A DNA stretch of 64,000 nt from Bacteroidaceae bacterium (GTDB lineage Bacteria > Bacteroidota > Bacteroidia > Bacteroidales > Bacteroidaceae): contig JAFXEF010000030.1 in NCBI GenBank assembly GCA_017520935.1, forward strand, positions 21,294 through 85,293, in the 5' to 3' direction. Below, piece by piece: positions 50,281 to 58,561 of the stretch. Every line of letters starts with the position of its first letter. Within the stretch, counting starts at the first letter, position 1. Under the pieces are notes generated by a model. It made no database searches. It had not been told where the DNA came from and saw only the letters and a list, made by a program, of their open reading frames with translations. The position numbers were made by a program, and so were the translations under genes.

Positions 50281-51600
50281 TCACCCCTTCTCACCGAATA
50301 TCACCTCATAGAGGTCGATGGGTAGTTTTTTACGGATACGCTCCTTGCGCTTGCGAATGGTGGTGGGAGTAGTGTGGCCGATGTAAGCAATGACATTGTT
50401 GCTATAACCCAGATAGGTGCAGAAGCAGCATACCAGCTCCTGATCATTCAGCTCAAGTCCCTCGTGCAGCGTACTGCAAGCCTCCTTGAAGGAGTCGAAG
50501 AGCGTGCTCTCCACATCACGTGTAGCCTCGTAGGCCATATCGTAGAGCTCCTTTTCCTTAATCTGCATGGCGTTAAGTTCCTCATAGCTGGTGGTATTCT
50601 CAAAAGCACGGCGACCATCGGCAAGCGAGCGGCGCAATATCAGTGTTTCGGGAAGGGAAAAGGTCTCCTTGTCCTCCTCGTCTGTAGCCATTGTCGTGGG
50701 TTCACAGCCGGGAGGTGGCGACTGGGGCTCCTCACGGACAAGGTGTCGGCGACGATAATGCTTGCGATAGTACCCTATGGCAAAGGGAGATAGGAGAATC
50801 AGCAACAGGAGTATGCGATAGATACGCTGGTGCCGTTTCTGCGCCTTGAACTGAGGGTCACGTTTCTGAGCCTCTGAAGCCCGCAAATCTTCCTTCACCT
50901 CAGGTCTGCCATTGGCAATGACATTATTCTTCAACTCATCTTTCAGCTCATCCATCGTCTGTATCTCATAAAGCTTTCCATCGCGTACTTTAAAAAAGAA
51001 TTGCTTGTAATGCTCAGCAGAGTCGCGCACACCCAATTCTTTATATACTTGCCACAGGACATAACCACAGATATAATCAATAGACGGATGGTTGTGGGGA
51101 AGCCGTAAGGCTAATTTAGCATAGTGAATGGCTGAGTCACGCTCTTCAATATGCCATAGGTCATCAGCCTTGTGCGCCAGATTCAGTACATAGTAGGGAT
51201 GATTCTCCGGTGTCAGTGCAATACATTGGTTCAGGTATTGTAGTGCCACGCCATAGTTGTGCTTCTGATGTGCTTCAATCCAGCGCATGTTGTGTAAGGC
51301 TACAATACGCAACGTATCGTTGGAGTCGTCACGAACCACCACATTGGCATAGTGATAGATAGCTTGGTTGTATATTTCCAGACTCCTCTGTTTGTTTTGA
51401 CTATTATTCTTGTCTGCGTCCTTAATCTTTCCTGCTTGTCTGCACAGTTCATGTGCCTGCAAGAGCTCTTCTTTTATGGATAACGGTTCTTCGGCTTTCG
51501 TCGCTTGTTCTGTCACTATTTGTTGAGTCTGCTCTGACCGATTGCACGACGTGAATGCAAGAGTAACGATAGTCAGCAGGGAATAGATGAATGTTTTCAT
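50281..51600 (-). CDS. Lipoprotein with TPR region, membrane helix and C-terminal HTH
   Basis: 439 residues from the ATG at 51600 (MKTFIYSLLTIVTLAFTSC); the open frame extends 54 codons upstream past the promoter. After the lipobox comes a helical TPR-like region (residues 40-210), a membrane helix (RILLLLILLSPFAIGY, near 275) and a cytoplasmic LuxR-like HTH at the end (CTYLGYSNNVIAYIGHTTPT, TIRKRKERIRKKL). This layout is common in Bacteroidetes regulators. The membrane topology with a lipobox plus a cytoplasmic HTH is odd. The targets are unknown. Confidence 0.78.
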   Translation of the reverse strand: MKTFIYSLLTIVTLAFTSCNRSEQTQQIVTEQATKAEEPLSIKEELLQAHELCRQAGKIKDADKNNSQNKQRSLEIYNQAIYHYANVVVRDDSNDTLRIVALHNMRWIEAHQKHNYGVALQYLNQCIALTPENHPYYVLNLAHKADDLWHIEERDSAIHYAKLALRLPHNHPSIDYICGYVLWQVYKELGVRDSAEHYKQFFFKVRDGKLYEIQTMDELKDELKNNVIANGRPEVKEDLRASEAQKRDPQFKAQKRHQRIYRILLLLILLSPFAIGYYRKHYRRRHLVREEPQSPPPGCEPTTMATDEEDKETFSLPETLILRRSLADGRRAFENTTSYEELNAMQIKEKELYDMAYEATRDVESTLFDSFKEACSTLHEGLELNDQELVCCFCTYLGYSNNVIAYIGHTTPTTIRKRKERIRKKLPIDLYEVIFGEKG

Positions 51601-51650
51601 AGTGCAATGCATATATTCAGTGGTTACATATATAATGTGTTCGTCTGTTG

Positions 51651-51684
51651 CAAAGATAGAGCTTTTACAACAGACGAACACAAA
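51651..51684 (-). promoter_or_regulatory. Promoter of the TPR/HTH lipoprotein gene
   Basis: Minus strand: -7 TATCTTTG (51651-51658) and a TTTG (51681-51684) 22 bases away, somewhat longer than usual. Confidence 0.6.
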
Positions 51685-51689
51685 AACGG

Positions 51690-51751
51690 GCGTGAAAAAA
51701 GCGTGACATGAGCGTGACAAATGCGTGACATTGGTCACATGAAGCGTGACA
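51690..51751 (-). repeat. Direct repeats TGTCACGC with an 11-bp period
   Basis: On the plus strand GCGTGAAA begins at 51690 and GCGTGACA at 51701, 51712, 51723 and 51744; the missing place at 51734 carries GTCACATG. The array starts five bases upstream of the -33 region. It is the same motif and period as at 47576-47639. Confidence 0.88.
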
Positions 51752-51796
51752 TCGAGTAGCATCTGTAACTAAAATACCCCGATGAGAAGGGAGTTT

Positions 51797-53266
51797 TTAG
51801 TAGAAATGGCACACAGGTCCGTGTCCGTTGCCTATCTTGTAGGCAGCACCGTGGATGATGGCATTGTTGATGTACTCCTTGGCAGCGCGGGCGGCTTCGG
51901 TGAGCGGGAGTCCCTTGGCCAGTTGGGCAGCAAAGGCACTTGAGAGGGTGCACCCTGTACCGTGGGTGTTGGGCGTGTCGACGCGGCGGGCACTGAGCTC
52001 TATCACCTCGCCTGTCTCGTAGTTGTAGAAGATGTCGATGAGCTCGTTGCCCACCAGGTGACCTGCCTTGAGCAATACCGATACACCATGCTGCTGAGCC
52101 AGGCGGCGGGCAGCACAGGGAAGGTCGCCCTGCTTCTCGATAGGCTCGCCAAGCAGGATTTCGGCCTCGGGGATGTTGGGGGTGATGACTCGCGCCAGCG
52201 GTATCAGGTCGCTCTTCAGCACGGCGATGGCGCTGTCCTCAATGAGCTTGTGGCCCGAGGTGGATACCATCACGGGGTCGAGCACCACATCCTTGATGCC
52301 ATACTTGCGCAGCAGATGCGCTACGCTGCGCACCACCTCGGCCGAGTGGAGCATGCCTATCTTCACGCTGTCGGTGCCGATGTCGCTGAGAACGGCTTCG
52401 ATCTGCCCTTCGAGGATATCGATGGAGAGGCCTTCCACGGCATTTACGCCCAGCGTGTTCTGTGCGGTGATAGCGGTGATGGCCGATGTGGCAAAGCATC
52501 CGTTGGCCGAGATGCTCTTGATGTCGGCCTGTATGCCGGCGCCACCGCCCGAGTCGCTGCCGGCGATGGTGAGGACTCGGGGATAATTTTGAATTTTGAA
52601 TTCTGAATTATGATTTTCTCGCGCGACATAGGGTCTCTTCGTGCTTATAATCCCCGCCAGCTCTGCTGCTGCTTCGCGGGGAGAGGGAGCTGCCACGATG
52701 GCCGATACCACGGCTACGCCCTCTACGCCGTGGGCGATAACCTCACCCACGGTGTCTCTGTTCATGCCGCCGATGGCCACACAGCGGTGGCGCGAGAGAC
52801 GCATCACCTCATCTACACCACTCAGGCCGAAGGGGGTGAGCGTATCGGTCTTTGTCGTGGTGGCGTACACGGGCGATATACCTATATAATCCACATCGAG
52901 GGCATTGGCAGCTATGACCTCGTCCATCGTCTCCACCGAGAGGCCGATAATCTTGTCCTTGCCCAGCAGTTTGCGGGCAGTGTCGTAGGGCATATCGCTT
53001 TGCCCGATGTGTACGCCATCGGCATCCACGGCAAGCGCTACATCTACACGGTCATTGATGATGAGGGGTATGCCGAGTGGAGTCAGCGTGGCTTTCAGCT
53101 CGCGTGCCAATTGGATAAACTCGGCGGTGGAGCACTCCTTCTCGCGGAGCTGCACCATGGTGACACCGCCTGCAGCGGCTTCACGTACTATCCATGCCAT
53201 GTCGCGACCACCCGAAAGGGGGCGGTCGGTGACAAGGTAAAGGGAGAGGTCAAAGGGTTTAACCAT
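51797..53266 (-). CDS. thiE-thiD: Bifunctional thiamine-phosphate synthase / HMP(-P) kinase (ThiE-ThiD fusion)
   Basis: 489 residues. Residues 1-205 are ThiE ([49 protein letters not shown]), joining HMP-PP to thiazole phosphate. Residues 225-489 are ThiD ([49 protein letters not shown]), phosphorylating HMP twice. The linker reads [12 protein letters not shown] and is encoded by an AATTC/AAAATT repeat like those of intergenic regions. Second gene of the riboswitch operon. Confidence 0.93.
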   Translation of the reverse strand: MVKPFDLSLYLVTDRPLSGGRDMAWIVREAAAGGVTMVQLREKECSTAEFIQLARELKATLTPLGIPLIINDRVDVALAVDADGVHIGQSDMPYDTARKLLGKDKIIGLSVETMDEVIAANALDVDYIGISPVYATTTKTDTLTPFGLSGVDEVMRLSRHRCVAIGGMNRDTVGEVIAHGVEGVAVVSAIVAAPSPREAAAELAGIISTKRPYVARENHNSEFKIQNYPRVLTIAGSDSGGGAGIQADIKSISANGCFATSAITAITAQNTLGVNAVEGLSIDILEGQIEAVLSDIGTDSVKIGMLHSAEVVRSVAHLLRKYGIKDVVLDPVMVSTSGHKLIEDSAIAVLKSDLIPLARVITPNIPEAEILLGEPIEKQGDLPCAARRLAQQHGVSVLLKAGHLVGNELIDIFYNYETGEVIELSARRVDTPNTHGTGCTLSSAFAAQLAKGLPLTEAARAAKEYINNAIIHGAAYKIGNGHGPVCHFY

Positions 53267-53375
53267 ATGTATATGAGTTATGAGTTATAATGCTTTGCAT
53301 TAAGATTCCTTGCTTGCTCGGCATAACTCAAATAAATTTGGCTCTGCTCTCGCTGCGCTGCGGAATTGTGAATTT

Positions 53376-54824
53376 TCAATTACTTTGCTTTCCTATCATA
53401 AAGAATTCCAGCTCCAAGGCACAGCCTTCGGCGAAGACGCGACGCATGAGTGCCTGCTTCTCGGGTGTGCAACCTTCGGCCAAGCGGTCGATGAGGCCGA
53501 CTACATAGTCGGTAGCCTCATCCATCTCGGGCGAACCATAGGTCTGTATCCACTCTTTATAGGGGTTGTCGGGACTGATCTGCTGTGCCACGAGGTACTT
53601 GCCCACCTCATTGTATACCCAGTAGCAGGGCAATACGGCAGCGAGCACTACGGGTACGTCCAGCGTATCGGTATAGTGGCGCAGGAAACGGGTGTAGCGC
53701 AGCGTGGTAGCCACGGGGAGTGCCTCGCCATGGATGCCAAAGCGTTCGCTCAGCATAGCCTGCATGGCATTCTCGCTCTCCATGCCTTCCTTGGCGGTAG
53801 CACGGAAGAAGTCACCCTCGGCCTTGTCGGGCATCATATCGGCCACGGCATAGAGGTCGCGAGAGTATTCCTTGAGGTATATCTTGTCTTGCTGCAAGTA
53901 GCGCACAAACTGCTCCTGTGGCAGTGTACCAGTAAGCATTTGCTGTATGAACTCATACTGCTCGATGCTGTGCATGGTGTCGGCCACCGCTTCGAAGGCT
54001 GTGCTGCTCCACTTGATGCGATGGTTGCCCGGTGTGGCGACAGCCTGCTCGGCCAACTGCTCTGGAGTGATCTCGTAAAGCACATCTACGAAGTGCGTGA
54101 GCAGTGAGCCTGGGGCAGCTTTTTGTGCTACGGCACGTTCGCCACATACGCCCATCACTGCCATACCGTGAAGGGCTGCCTCGAAGGCATCGGGGTTGAT
54201 ACCGGCAAAGGCTCCTACTACCGAGGTGGCAGTGCAGCCCATAGCTGTCACGCGCGTCATCAGCGGAGATCCATTGCCAATCGTCTCCACGCGGGAGCCA
54301 TCGGTGATATAGTCGATAGCACCACTGATGACCACTACGGCACCTGTCGTGTTAGCCAGTTGCTTGGCCGACTCCACGGCATCGTCAGAACTTTGGCTAC
54401 TGTCTACACCCTTGCTCTTGATGTCGGCATTCACGAGTGCCATAATCTCCGAGGCATTGCCACGAATAATGGTAGGGTGACACTCGCGGATAATCTGCCA
54501 CGCGGTCTCGGTGCGGTAGGGAGTGGCTCCTGCCCCTACGGGGTCGAGCACGATGGGCTTGCCCAATCGATGTGCAGCACGGCCGGCAGCTATCATGCCG
54601 CGTACCCACTCGGCATCCAGCGTACCGATATTGATTACTAAGGCCGAGGCGATACTGACCATATCGTCCATTTCCTCTACGGCATGAGCCATCACAGGCG
54701 AAGCACCCAAGGCAAGCAGGGCATTGGCCGAAAAGTTCATGGCCACGTAGTTGGTGATGTTGTGTACCAGCGGACTCTTCTCGCGCATCAGCGCGAGGTC
54801 TCTCTTCAAGTTCTCTTTGTTCAT
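53376..54824 (-). CDS. thiM-tenA: Bifunctional hydroxyethylthiazole kinase / TenA (ThiM-TenA fusion)
   Basis: 482 residues from the ATG at 54824, which has a strong AAGGAG Shine-Dalgarno. Residues 1-265 are ThiM (PLVHNITNYVAMNFSANALL, DPVGAGATPYR, MGCTATSVVGAFAG), phosphorylating hydroxyethylthiazole. The rest is TenA, a thiaminase-II-like enzyme that recovers HMP from degraded thiamine; AAVLPCYWVYNEVGK holds the catalytic Cys and FAEGCALELEFF the C-terminal Glu region. First gene of the operon; 109 bases before thiE-thiD. Confidence 0.93.
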   Translation of the reverse strand: MNKENLKRDLALMREKSPLVHNITNYVAMNFSANALLALGASPVMAHAVEEMDDMVSIASALVINIGTLDAEWVRGMIAAGRAAHRLGKPIVLDPVGAGATPYRTETAWQIIRECHPTIIRGNASEIMALVNADIKSKGVDSSQSSDDAVESAKQLANTTGAVVVISGAIDYITDGSRVETIGNGSPLMTRVTAMGCTATSVVGAFAGINPDAFEAALHGMAVMGVCGERAVAQKAAPGSLLTHFVDVLYEITPEQLAEQAVATPGNHRIKWSSTAFEAVADTMHSIEQYEFIQQMLTGTLPQEQFVRYLQQDKIYLKEYSRDLYAVADMMPDKAEGDFFRATAKEGMESENAMQAMLSERFGIHGEALPVATTLRYTRFLRHYTDTLDVPVVLAAVLPCYWVYNEVGKYLVAQQISPDNPYKEWIQTYGSPEMDEATDYVVGLIDRLAEGCTPEKQALMRRVFAEGCALELEFFMIGKQSN

Positions 54825-54904
54825 TTTTTCTCCTTTTTTAGGTTTGACATTTAGTTTCGTAAATGCCGGTTCCTTGCTTGCGGAGCTGTGTATGGCATGG
54901 GCGA

Positions 54905-54952
54905 AAAGAGAGAGAAGACCTATTCTCACGAGGGAATACGGTCTTCTCTTAT
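54905..54952 (-). terminator. Attenuator terminator after the TPP riboswitch
   Basis: Minus-strand hairpin AGAGAAGACC...TATTC / GAATA...GGTCTTCTCT (about 54910-54950) followed by CTCTCTTTTC, placed between the riboswitch and thiM-tenA. It would form when TPP is bound. Confidence 0.75.
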
Positions 54953-54984
54953 ACTATCAGCATCGCTTGTGCCTACACACCAAG

Positions 54985-55064
54985 TTCCGTTTTCCTCTCT
55001 GCAATTACGCCAGCAGGTTCAAAGGGTATAATCTCAGCCTGCCCTTGGGCAAGCACCCCTAACT
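54985..55064 (-). promoter_or_regulatory. TPP riboswitch (THI element)
   Basis: The minus strand reads TTAGGGGTGC, GGCTGAGAT, ACCCTTTGAACCTG, CTGGCGTAATTGCAG and AGGAAAAC in the order and spacing of the TPP aptamer. CUGAGA binds the pyrimidine ring and the second arm binds the pyrophosphate. Confidence 0.95.
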
Positions 55065-55109
55065 ATGGATTCACCTCACACAAGTGTGGTTGTGTTGGTT
55101 TATCCGTGG

Positions 55110-55140
55110 CAAAATTAGTGCAAGCCGAACGAAAAAGCAA
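55110..55140 (-). promoter_or_regulatory. Promoter of the thi operon
   Basis: Minus-strand -7 TAATTTTG (55110-55117) with a TTGC at 55137-55140, spacer 19. It lies at the edge of the 87-bp tandem duplication. Confidence 0.6.
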
Positions 55141-55281
55141 GTTTACTTGCAATTTTTCTGAGGCACCGCCTAATTTCTGTGCTTGTAGGCAAGGACTACA
55201 ATTAGTGCAAGCCGAACGAAAAAGCAAGTTTACTTGCAGTTTTTTCTGAGGCACCGCCTAATTTCTGTGCTTGTAAGATAA
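55113..55281. repeat. 87-bp tandem duplication upstream of the thi operon
   Basis: AATTAGTGCAAGCCGAACG starts at 55113 and again at 55200; the two 87-base units differ at a few positions near their ends. Each contains GCAAGTTTACTTGC, a hairpin related to repeat family R2. Confidence 0.85.
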
Positions 55282-55329
55282 GGACTAAGAATTATTTTAT
55301 ATATTTGCGGTAAACCGCGAATATTTTTG

Positions 55330-55391
55330 CACTCGCTGTGAAAAATATTGAAGTAAACTTCATATTTCTCGCTCGTTTGTCCGTATATTTG
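55330..55391 (+). promoter_or_regulatory. R2 repeat followed by the fimbrillin-like gene promoter
   Basis: A palindromic R2 unit (55330-55380; core AATATTGAAGTAAACTTCAT, flanks CACTCGCTGTG and CGCTCGTTTG) ends three bases before a -7 element TATATTTG (55384-55391). The start codon follows at 55422. Confidence 0.6.
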
Positions 55392-55421
55392 CAGGCGTAT
55401 AAATCTATAATTTATTTTATC

Positions 55422-56720
55422 ATGAGAAAGTTGTTTTATGCTTTAATATGTATACTTATTTGTGCATGTACTCCTGTGATAGAAGAATCAGACTTTGTTG
55501 AGAACCAGGAGAGTGAAATGCGCATACTCACTCGTTCTTCCGTTGAAATAAATTACCCGATGGTTCTTTATGCTTTTGATATTACGACAGGGAATATGGC
55601 TGCCTATACGACTGTTTCGTCGGATACTGATGATGCTATATTATATTTGCCTAAAGGAAACTATCAGATAGTAGCTTTGACAGGATTGCCTGTGATAGAC
55701 AAGAAGCCTGCATTGAATGATGTAATCACCTTATCATCATATATGGATGCTCCTATACAGATGGGAAGTGCCGCTGTATATGCTACACAAAACTCTACTG
55801 TGAGCATTATGCTTTATAATCAAGTATCAGCTGTTGATATCATGTTGAGTGGCATTCCTACTGATGCTACTGATGTAAGCGTTTCATTATCCATATTATA
55901 CGGTGGATTGTCATATAATGGTGCCTTTTCGGGCAATAATATCGTTACAGTATCTTTGGAGAAAGATGATGATGTATGGCGTTCCAACCGTTTCTATGTG
56001 CTTCCTACGTATGGCAATCAATTGACGCTTAGTATTACTATTGCTACACCTGATGCAACCAATTCGTATGGATATACTCATTCTGCCCCGTTCTTAGTCA
56101 ATACTCCTTATTCACTTGTAGGAACCTTGTCTTCAGGATTTGCTATCAATAGCACTATAGATGTTGCAGGATGGAATCCGACTGAAGAAATAGAGTTTCT
56201 ATTTGGAGATACCTTGGTAGAGGACAATGAAACGGATAAAGACGATTTAGAAACATTCAGAGTTTCTTCTATCCCACTCTCCGGTGAATTGTGGAATAAT
56301 CATTTTGTAGCTGCTACAGAAGAAGTTACTGATACGACCGCCATTTTGCTGCTGCTCAGTACTACAGAGTGGAGTAATGTATCGAGTGCCTATAATGCTG
56401 ATACACCAGGGATGGCTGTAGATATCATCAAAGACTATTGTGAAGACAATCTTTCGGGATGGAGTATTCCTACACGCGCTGATGCCAAACTGATGAGAAC
56501 AGCGATAGGGGCAGAGCATATGACTATTACCAACGAGGTACTTTCTGCAAATGCTGTTCCTATCCTGCAATCAGGTAAAGATTCAGAAGGAAACTCTATA
56601 CGATATTTGTGTGACGATGCCACTTATTCTTTCGTATGGGATGCTACAAACATTAGCAAATGCGGTACTAAACGTACTTACCATTTGCGGGCTGTAAAGA
56701 AAGTCAAGGTGAAAAAGTGA
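55422..56720 (+). CDS. Fimbrillin-like lipoprotein
   Basis: 432 residues from the ATG at 55422, giving lipobox signal MRKLFYALICILICAC. The N-terminal 240 residues resemble FimB/Mfa-type fimbrillin domains (LPKGNYQIVALTG, NTPYSLVGTLSSGFAINS, IDVAGWN). The C-terminal part (WSIPTRADAKLMRTAIG, YHLRAVKKVKVKK) looks like an FISUMP/DUF1566-type adhesion domain. It is probably a fimbrial tip or surface adhesin. Strongly AT-rich compared with neighbours, suggesting horizontal gain. Confidence 0.65.
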   Translation: MRKLFYALICILICACTPVIEESDFVENQESEMRILTRSSVEINYPMVLYAFDITTGNMAAYTTVSSDTDDAILYLPKGNYQIVALTGLPVIDKKPALNDVITLSSYMDAPIQMGSAAVYATQNSTVSIMLYNQVSAVDIMLSGIPTDATDVSVSLSILYGGLSYNGAFSGNNIVTVSLEKDDDVWRSNRFYVLPTYGNQLTLSITIATPDATNSYGYTHSAPFLVNTPYSLVGTLSSGFAINSTIDVAGWNPTEEIEFLFGDTLVEDNETDKDDLETFRVSSIPLSGELWNNHFVAATEEVTDTTAILLLLSTTEWSNVSSAYNADTPGMAVDIIKDYCEDNLSGWSIPTRADAKLMRTAIGAEHMTITNEVLSANAVPILQSGKDSEGNSIRYLCDDATYSFVWDATNISKCGTKRTYHLRAVKKVKVKK

Positions 56721-56769
56721 TAATAGGAATTATATATGACAAAATTCCTCCAAGCTGGTATCCTGTTCT

Positions 56770-56790
56770 ATATTCCAAGACTTGCAATAT
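56770..56790 (+). repeat. Repeat family R3, single unit
   Basis: ATATTCCAAGACTTGCAATA plus T differs by one base from the unit at 35500-35520. Confidence 0.7.
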
Positions 56791-56824
56791 AACTTTTATA
56801 GTGGTGTAGACTCTTAAACGAACT

Positions 56825-56855
56825 GCAGCCGATGGTCACCAAGACCATCGGCTGC
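56825..56855. terminator. Strong hairpin downstream of the fimbrillin-like gene
   Basis: A perfect 12-bp stem GCAGCCGATGGT (56825-56836) / ACCATCGGCTGC (56844-56855) with a 7-base loop. No T-run follows on the plus strand, so termination is likely but not certain. Confidence 0.6.
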
Positions 56856-56876
56856 AATCATTATTTGCTATAGGGA

Positions 56877-56984
56877 CTACTCCTCACCAGCCCACAGGTT
56901 GCCCCACGAGCCACGACGGCGGTTGTTCACATCAGTTGTTCCATCTTCTATGGCTTCACCTACAGATACAGACGTAGCCACCAT
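56877..56984 (-). pseudogene. C-terminal part of a small Bacteroidales peptide gene
   Basis: 35 codons from ATG (56984) to TAG (56877). The end NNRRRGSWGNLWAGEE is like the conserved tail of short Bacteroidales proteins that start MKK and end RRRGSWGNLW. The usual N-terminal half is absent upstream, so this is probably truncated. Function unknown. The rest of 56985-57198 shows nothing that I can support. Confidence 0.4.
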
Positions 56985-57198
56985 ACTTTCGAGGGCGGCC
57001 GTTATTCTTCAATATTACAATGTATTACACGCAATTACCGACACCTTAGTCAAAAAAACACCAAGTTGGTTTGCTTTTTATAGTTCTGTCATTTCGAATA
57101 GGATTTTCGTTTAAATAATTGCATGAAATCAACTTTAACGTTGAAATATTACGCTATTTCGATAAAATAATGTAACTTTGCCAGCAAAACGACATACT

Positions 57199-57549
57199 AT
57201 GATAACCAAAGAGGAAGTGCAAGCGTTCCTGAACCAGTTTTATATGAAGATTAGTATATATGGTATCTTATATAGAGATGATAGAGGTAAGAATCAAAGG
57301 ACGTTGGAAAAACTGGAAATCGTGCCATCATACAGAAAGGTAGTAATAGAAAGCCTTACCGGAGAAGACTATATTTAAGGCCCCGTTGTAGATACACTGA
57401 ACCATTTAGGCGAGATGTGGGTATTTGGTAAAGACGTTAAAGGTCGTGAGGTGTATATTAAGATTATGCTTGGTGGGGGCAATTGTCAAACGATATGCAT
57501 CTCCTTTCACTTGGCAGAACATCCCTTACAATACGCATTTAAACAATAG
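57199..57549 (+). pseudogene. MqsR-like toxin gene with an in-frame stop
   Basis: From ATG 57199 the frame encodes MITKEEVQAFLNQFYMKISI and LTGEDYI, then hits TAA at 57376-57378. It continues in the same frame with GPVVDTLNHLGEMWVFG, GREVYIKIMLGGGNCQTICI and FHLAEHPLQYAF to TAG at 57547-57549. The complete 116-codon product fits the MqsR/RelE-fold toxins (VYIKI...ICISFH pattern). One stop codon separates the halves. It is placed just before the antitoxin, as usual for this type. Confidence 0.7.
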
Positions 57550-57560
57550 GAGGAATAGCG

Positions 57561-58556
57561 ATGAAAAGTCCATTTACAGACAAAGAGATGAAGCGAGTAT
57601 ATGAGAAGCGCGCTTGGAATTTCCGCGGAGAGTCTTATGAGTACTATCATCTGTCGTGGTTATGTGAAGATATGGGAGAGTCTTTTACTACGGATGATAG
57701 TGATACTGCGGGATTCATTCAGGTAACCAATCAGTATCGCGCCAAATTTGGTATCCCCTATACCGACGAAATCATTGCTGTGCGTAATCGTTATGGTATC
57801 AGCGCATCAAAGATGTCACTCATCCTCGGCATCGGGGCCAATCAATATAGACTTTATGAGCAGGGCGAGGTGCCTAATGTCTCAAATGGCAGAATGATTC
57901 GTTCTATCATGAATCCCAAGGTGATGCTCAGTATGGTGGAAAGTTCGAGAAATCTCTTCGCCACTACATCCGAGTATGATAAGATTGTAGAGAAAGTCAA
58001 TGCTGTAATAGAAAACAACCGAGTAGGATACCAGATAGAAAAATACGAAGAGTCACGCATATTCAGTTGTGTGCGTGGGGCTGACAACGGCTATGCTCCC
58101 ACTTCACTTAAACGACTGAAGAACATTATGCTCTACGTGCTGGAACGATGCGGAGAGGTGTGGTACACCAAGATGAACAAACTTCTTTTCTACATTGATT
58201 TCGTTTCGTATCGCGAACGAGGAACAGCGATGACAGGTTTGGCTTACAAAGCCATCAGCTATGGTCCCGTTCCCGACCGCTGGGACAAAGTCTATAGTGA
58301 GTTTCCTGAGATAATGCAGGAGCTGCGCCCTGCTGGCGAATATACTGGTAGCGTATTGATACCAGCAGCCAAGTCCGACACGACACTATTTACAGAAGCC
58401 GAGTTGAATATTATGGACAGAATATGCGACAATATGGGAGCTTATTCCTCACGCAAACTTTCAGATCTCAGCCATCAAGAAGAAGCGTGGAAGCATTACC
58501 TGAATACCCCAGTCCATATACCTTTTGATGCGGCATTTGCCTTGAGTGCAGTGTAG
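57561..58556 (+). CDS. MqsA-like antitoxin with Panacea (DUF4065) domain
   Basis: 331 residues. The N-terminal part (YHLSWLCEDMGESFTT, GIPYTDEIIAVRNRYGISA, KMSLILGIGANQYRLYEQGE) is an MqsA-like helix-turn-helix. The C-terminal 150 residues are Panacea/DUF4065 (LYVLERCGEVWYTKMNKLL, FVSYRERGTAMTGLAYKA, YGPVPDRW), the domain that neutralises many unrelated toxins. AGGAGG lies 6-12 bases before the start. The partner toxin upstream is interrupted by a stop codon, so the antitoxin may persist alone. Confidence 0.85.
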   Translation: MKSPFTDKEMKRVYEKRAWNFRGESYEYYHLSWLCEDMGESFTTDDSDTAGFIQVTNQYRAKFGIPYTDEIIAVRNRYGISASKMSLILGIGANQYRLYEQGEVPNVSNGRMIRSIMNPKVMLSMVESSRNLFATTSEYDKIVEKVNAVIENNRVGYQIEKYEESRIFSCVRGADNGYAPTSLKRLKNIMLYVLERCGEVWYTKMNKLLFYIDFVSYRERGTAMTGLAYKAISYGPVPDRWDKVYSEFPEIMQELRPAGEYTGSVLIPAAKSDTTLFTEAELNIMDRICDNMGAYSSRKLSDLSHQEEAWKHYLNTPVHIPFDAAFALSAV

Positions 58557-58561
58557 TAAAA

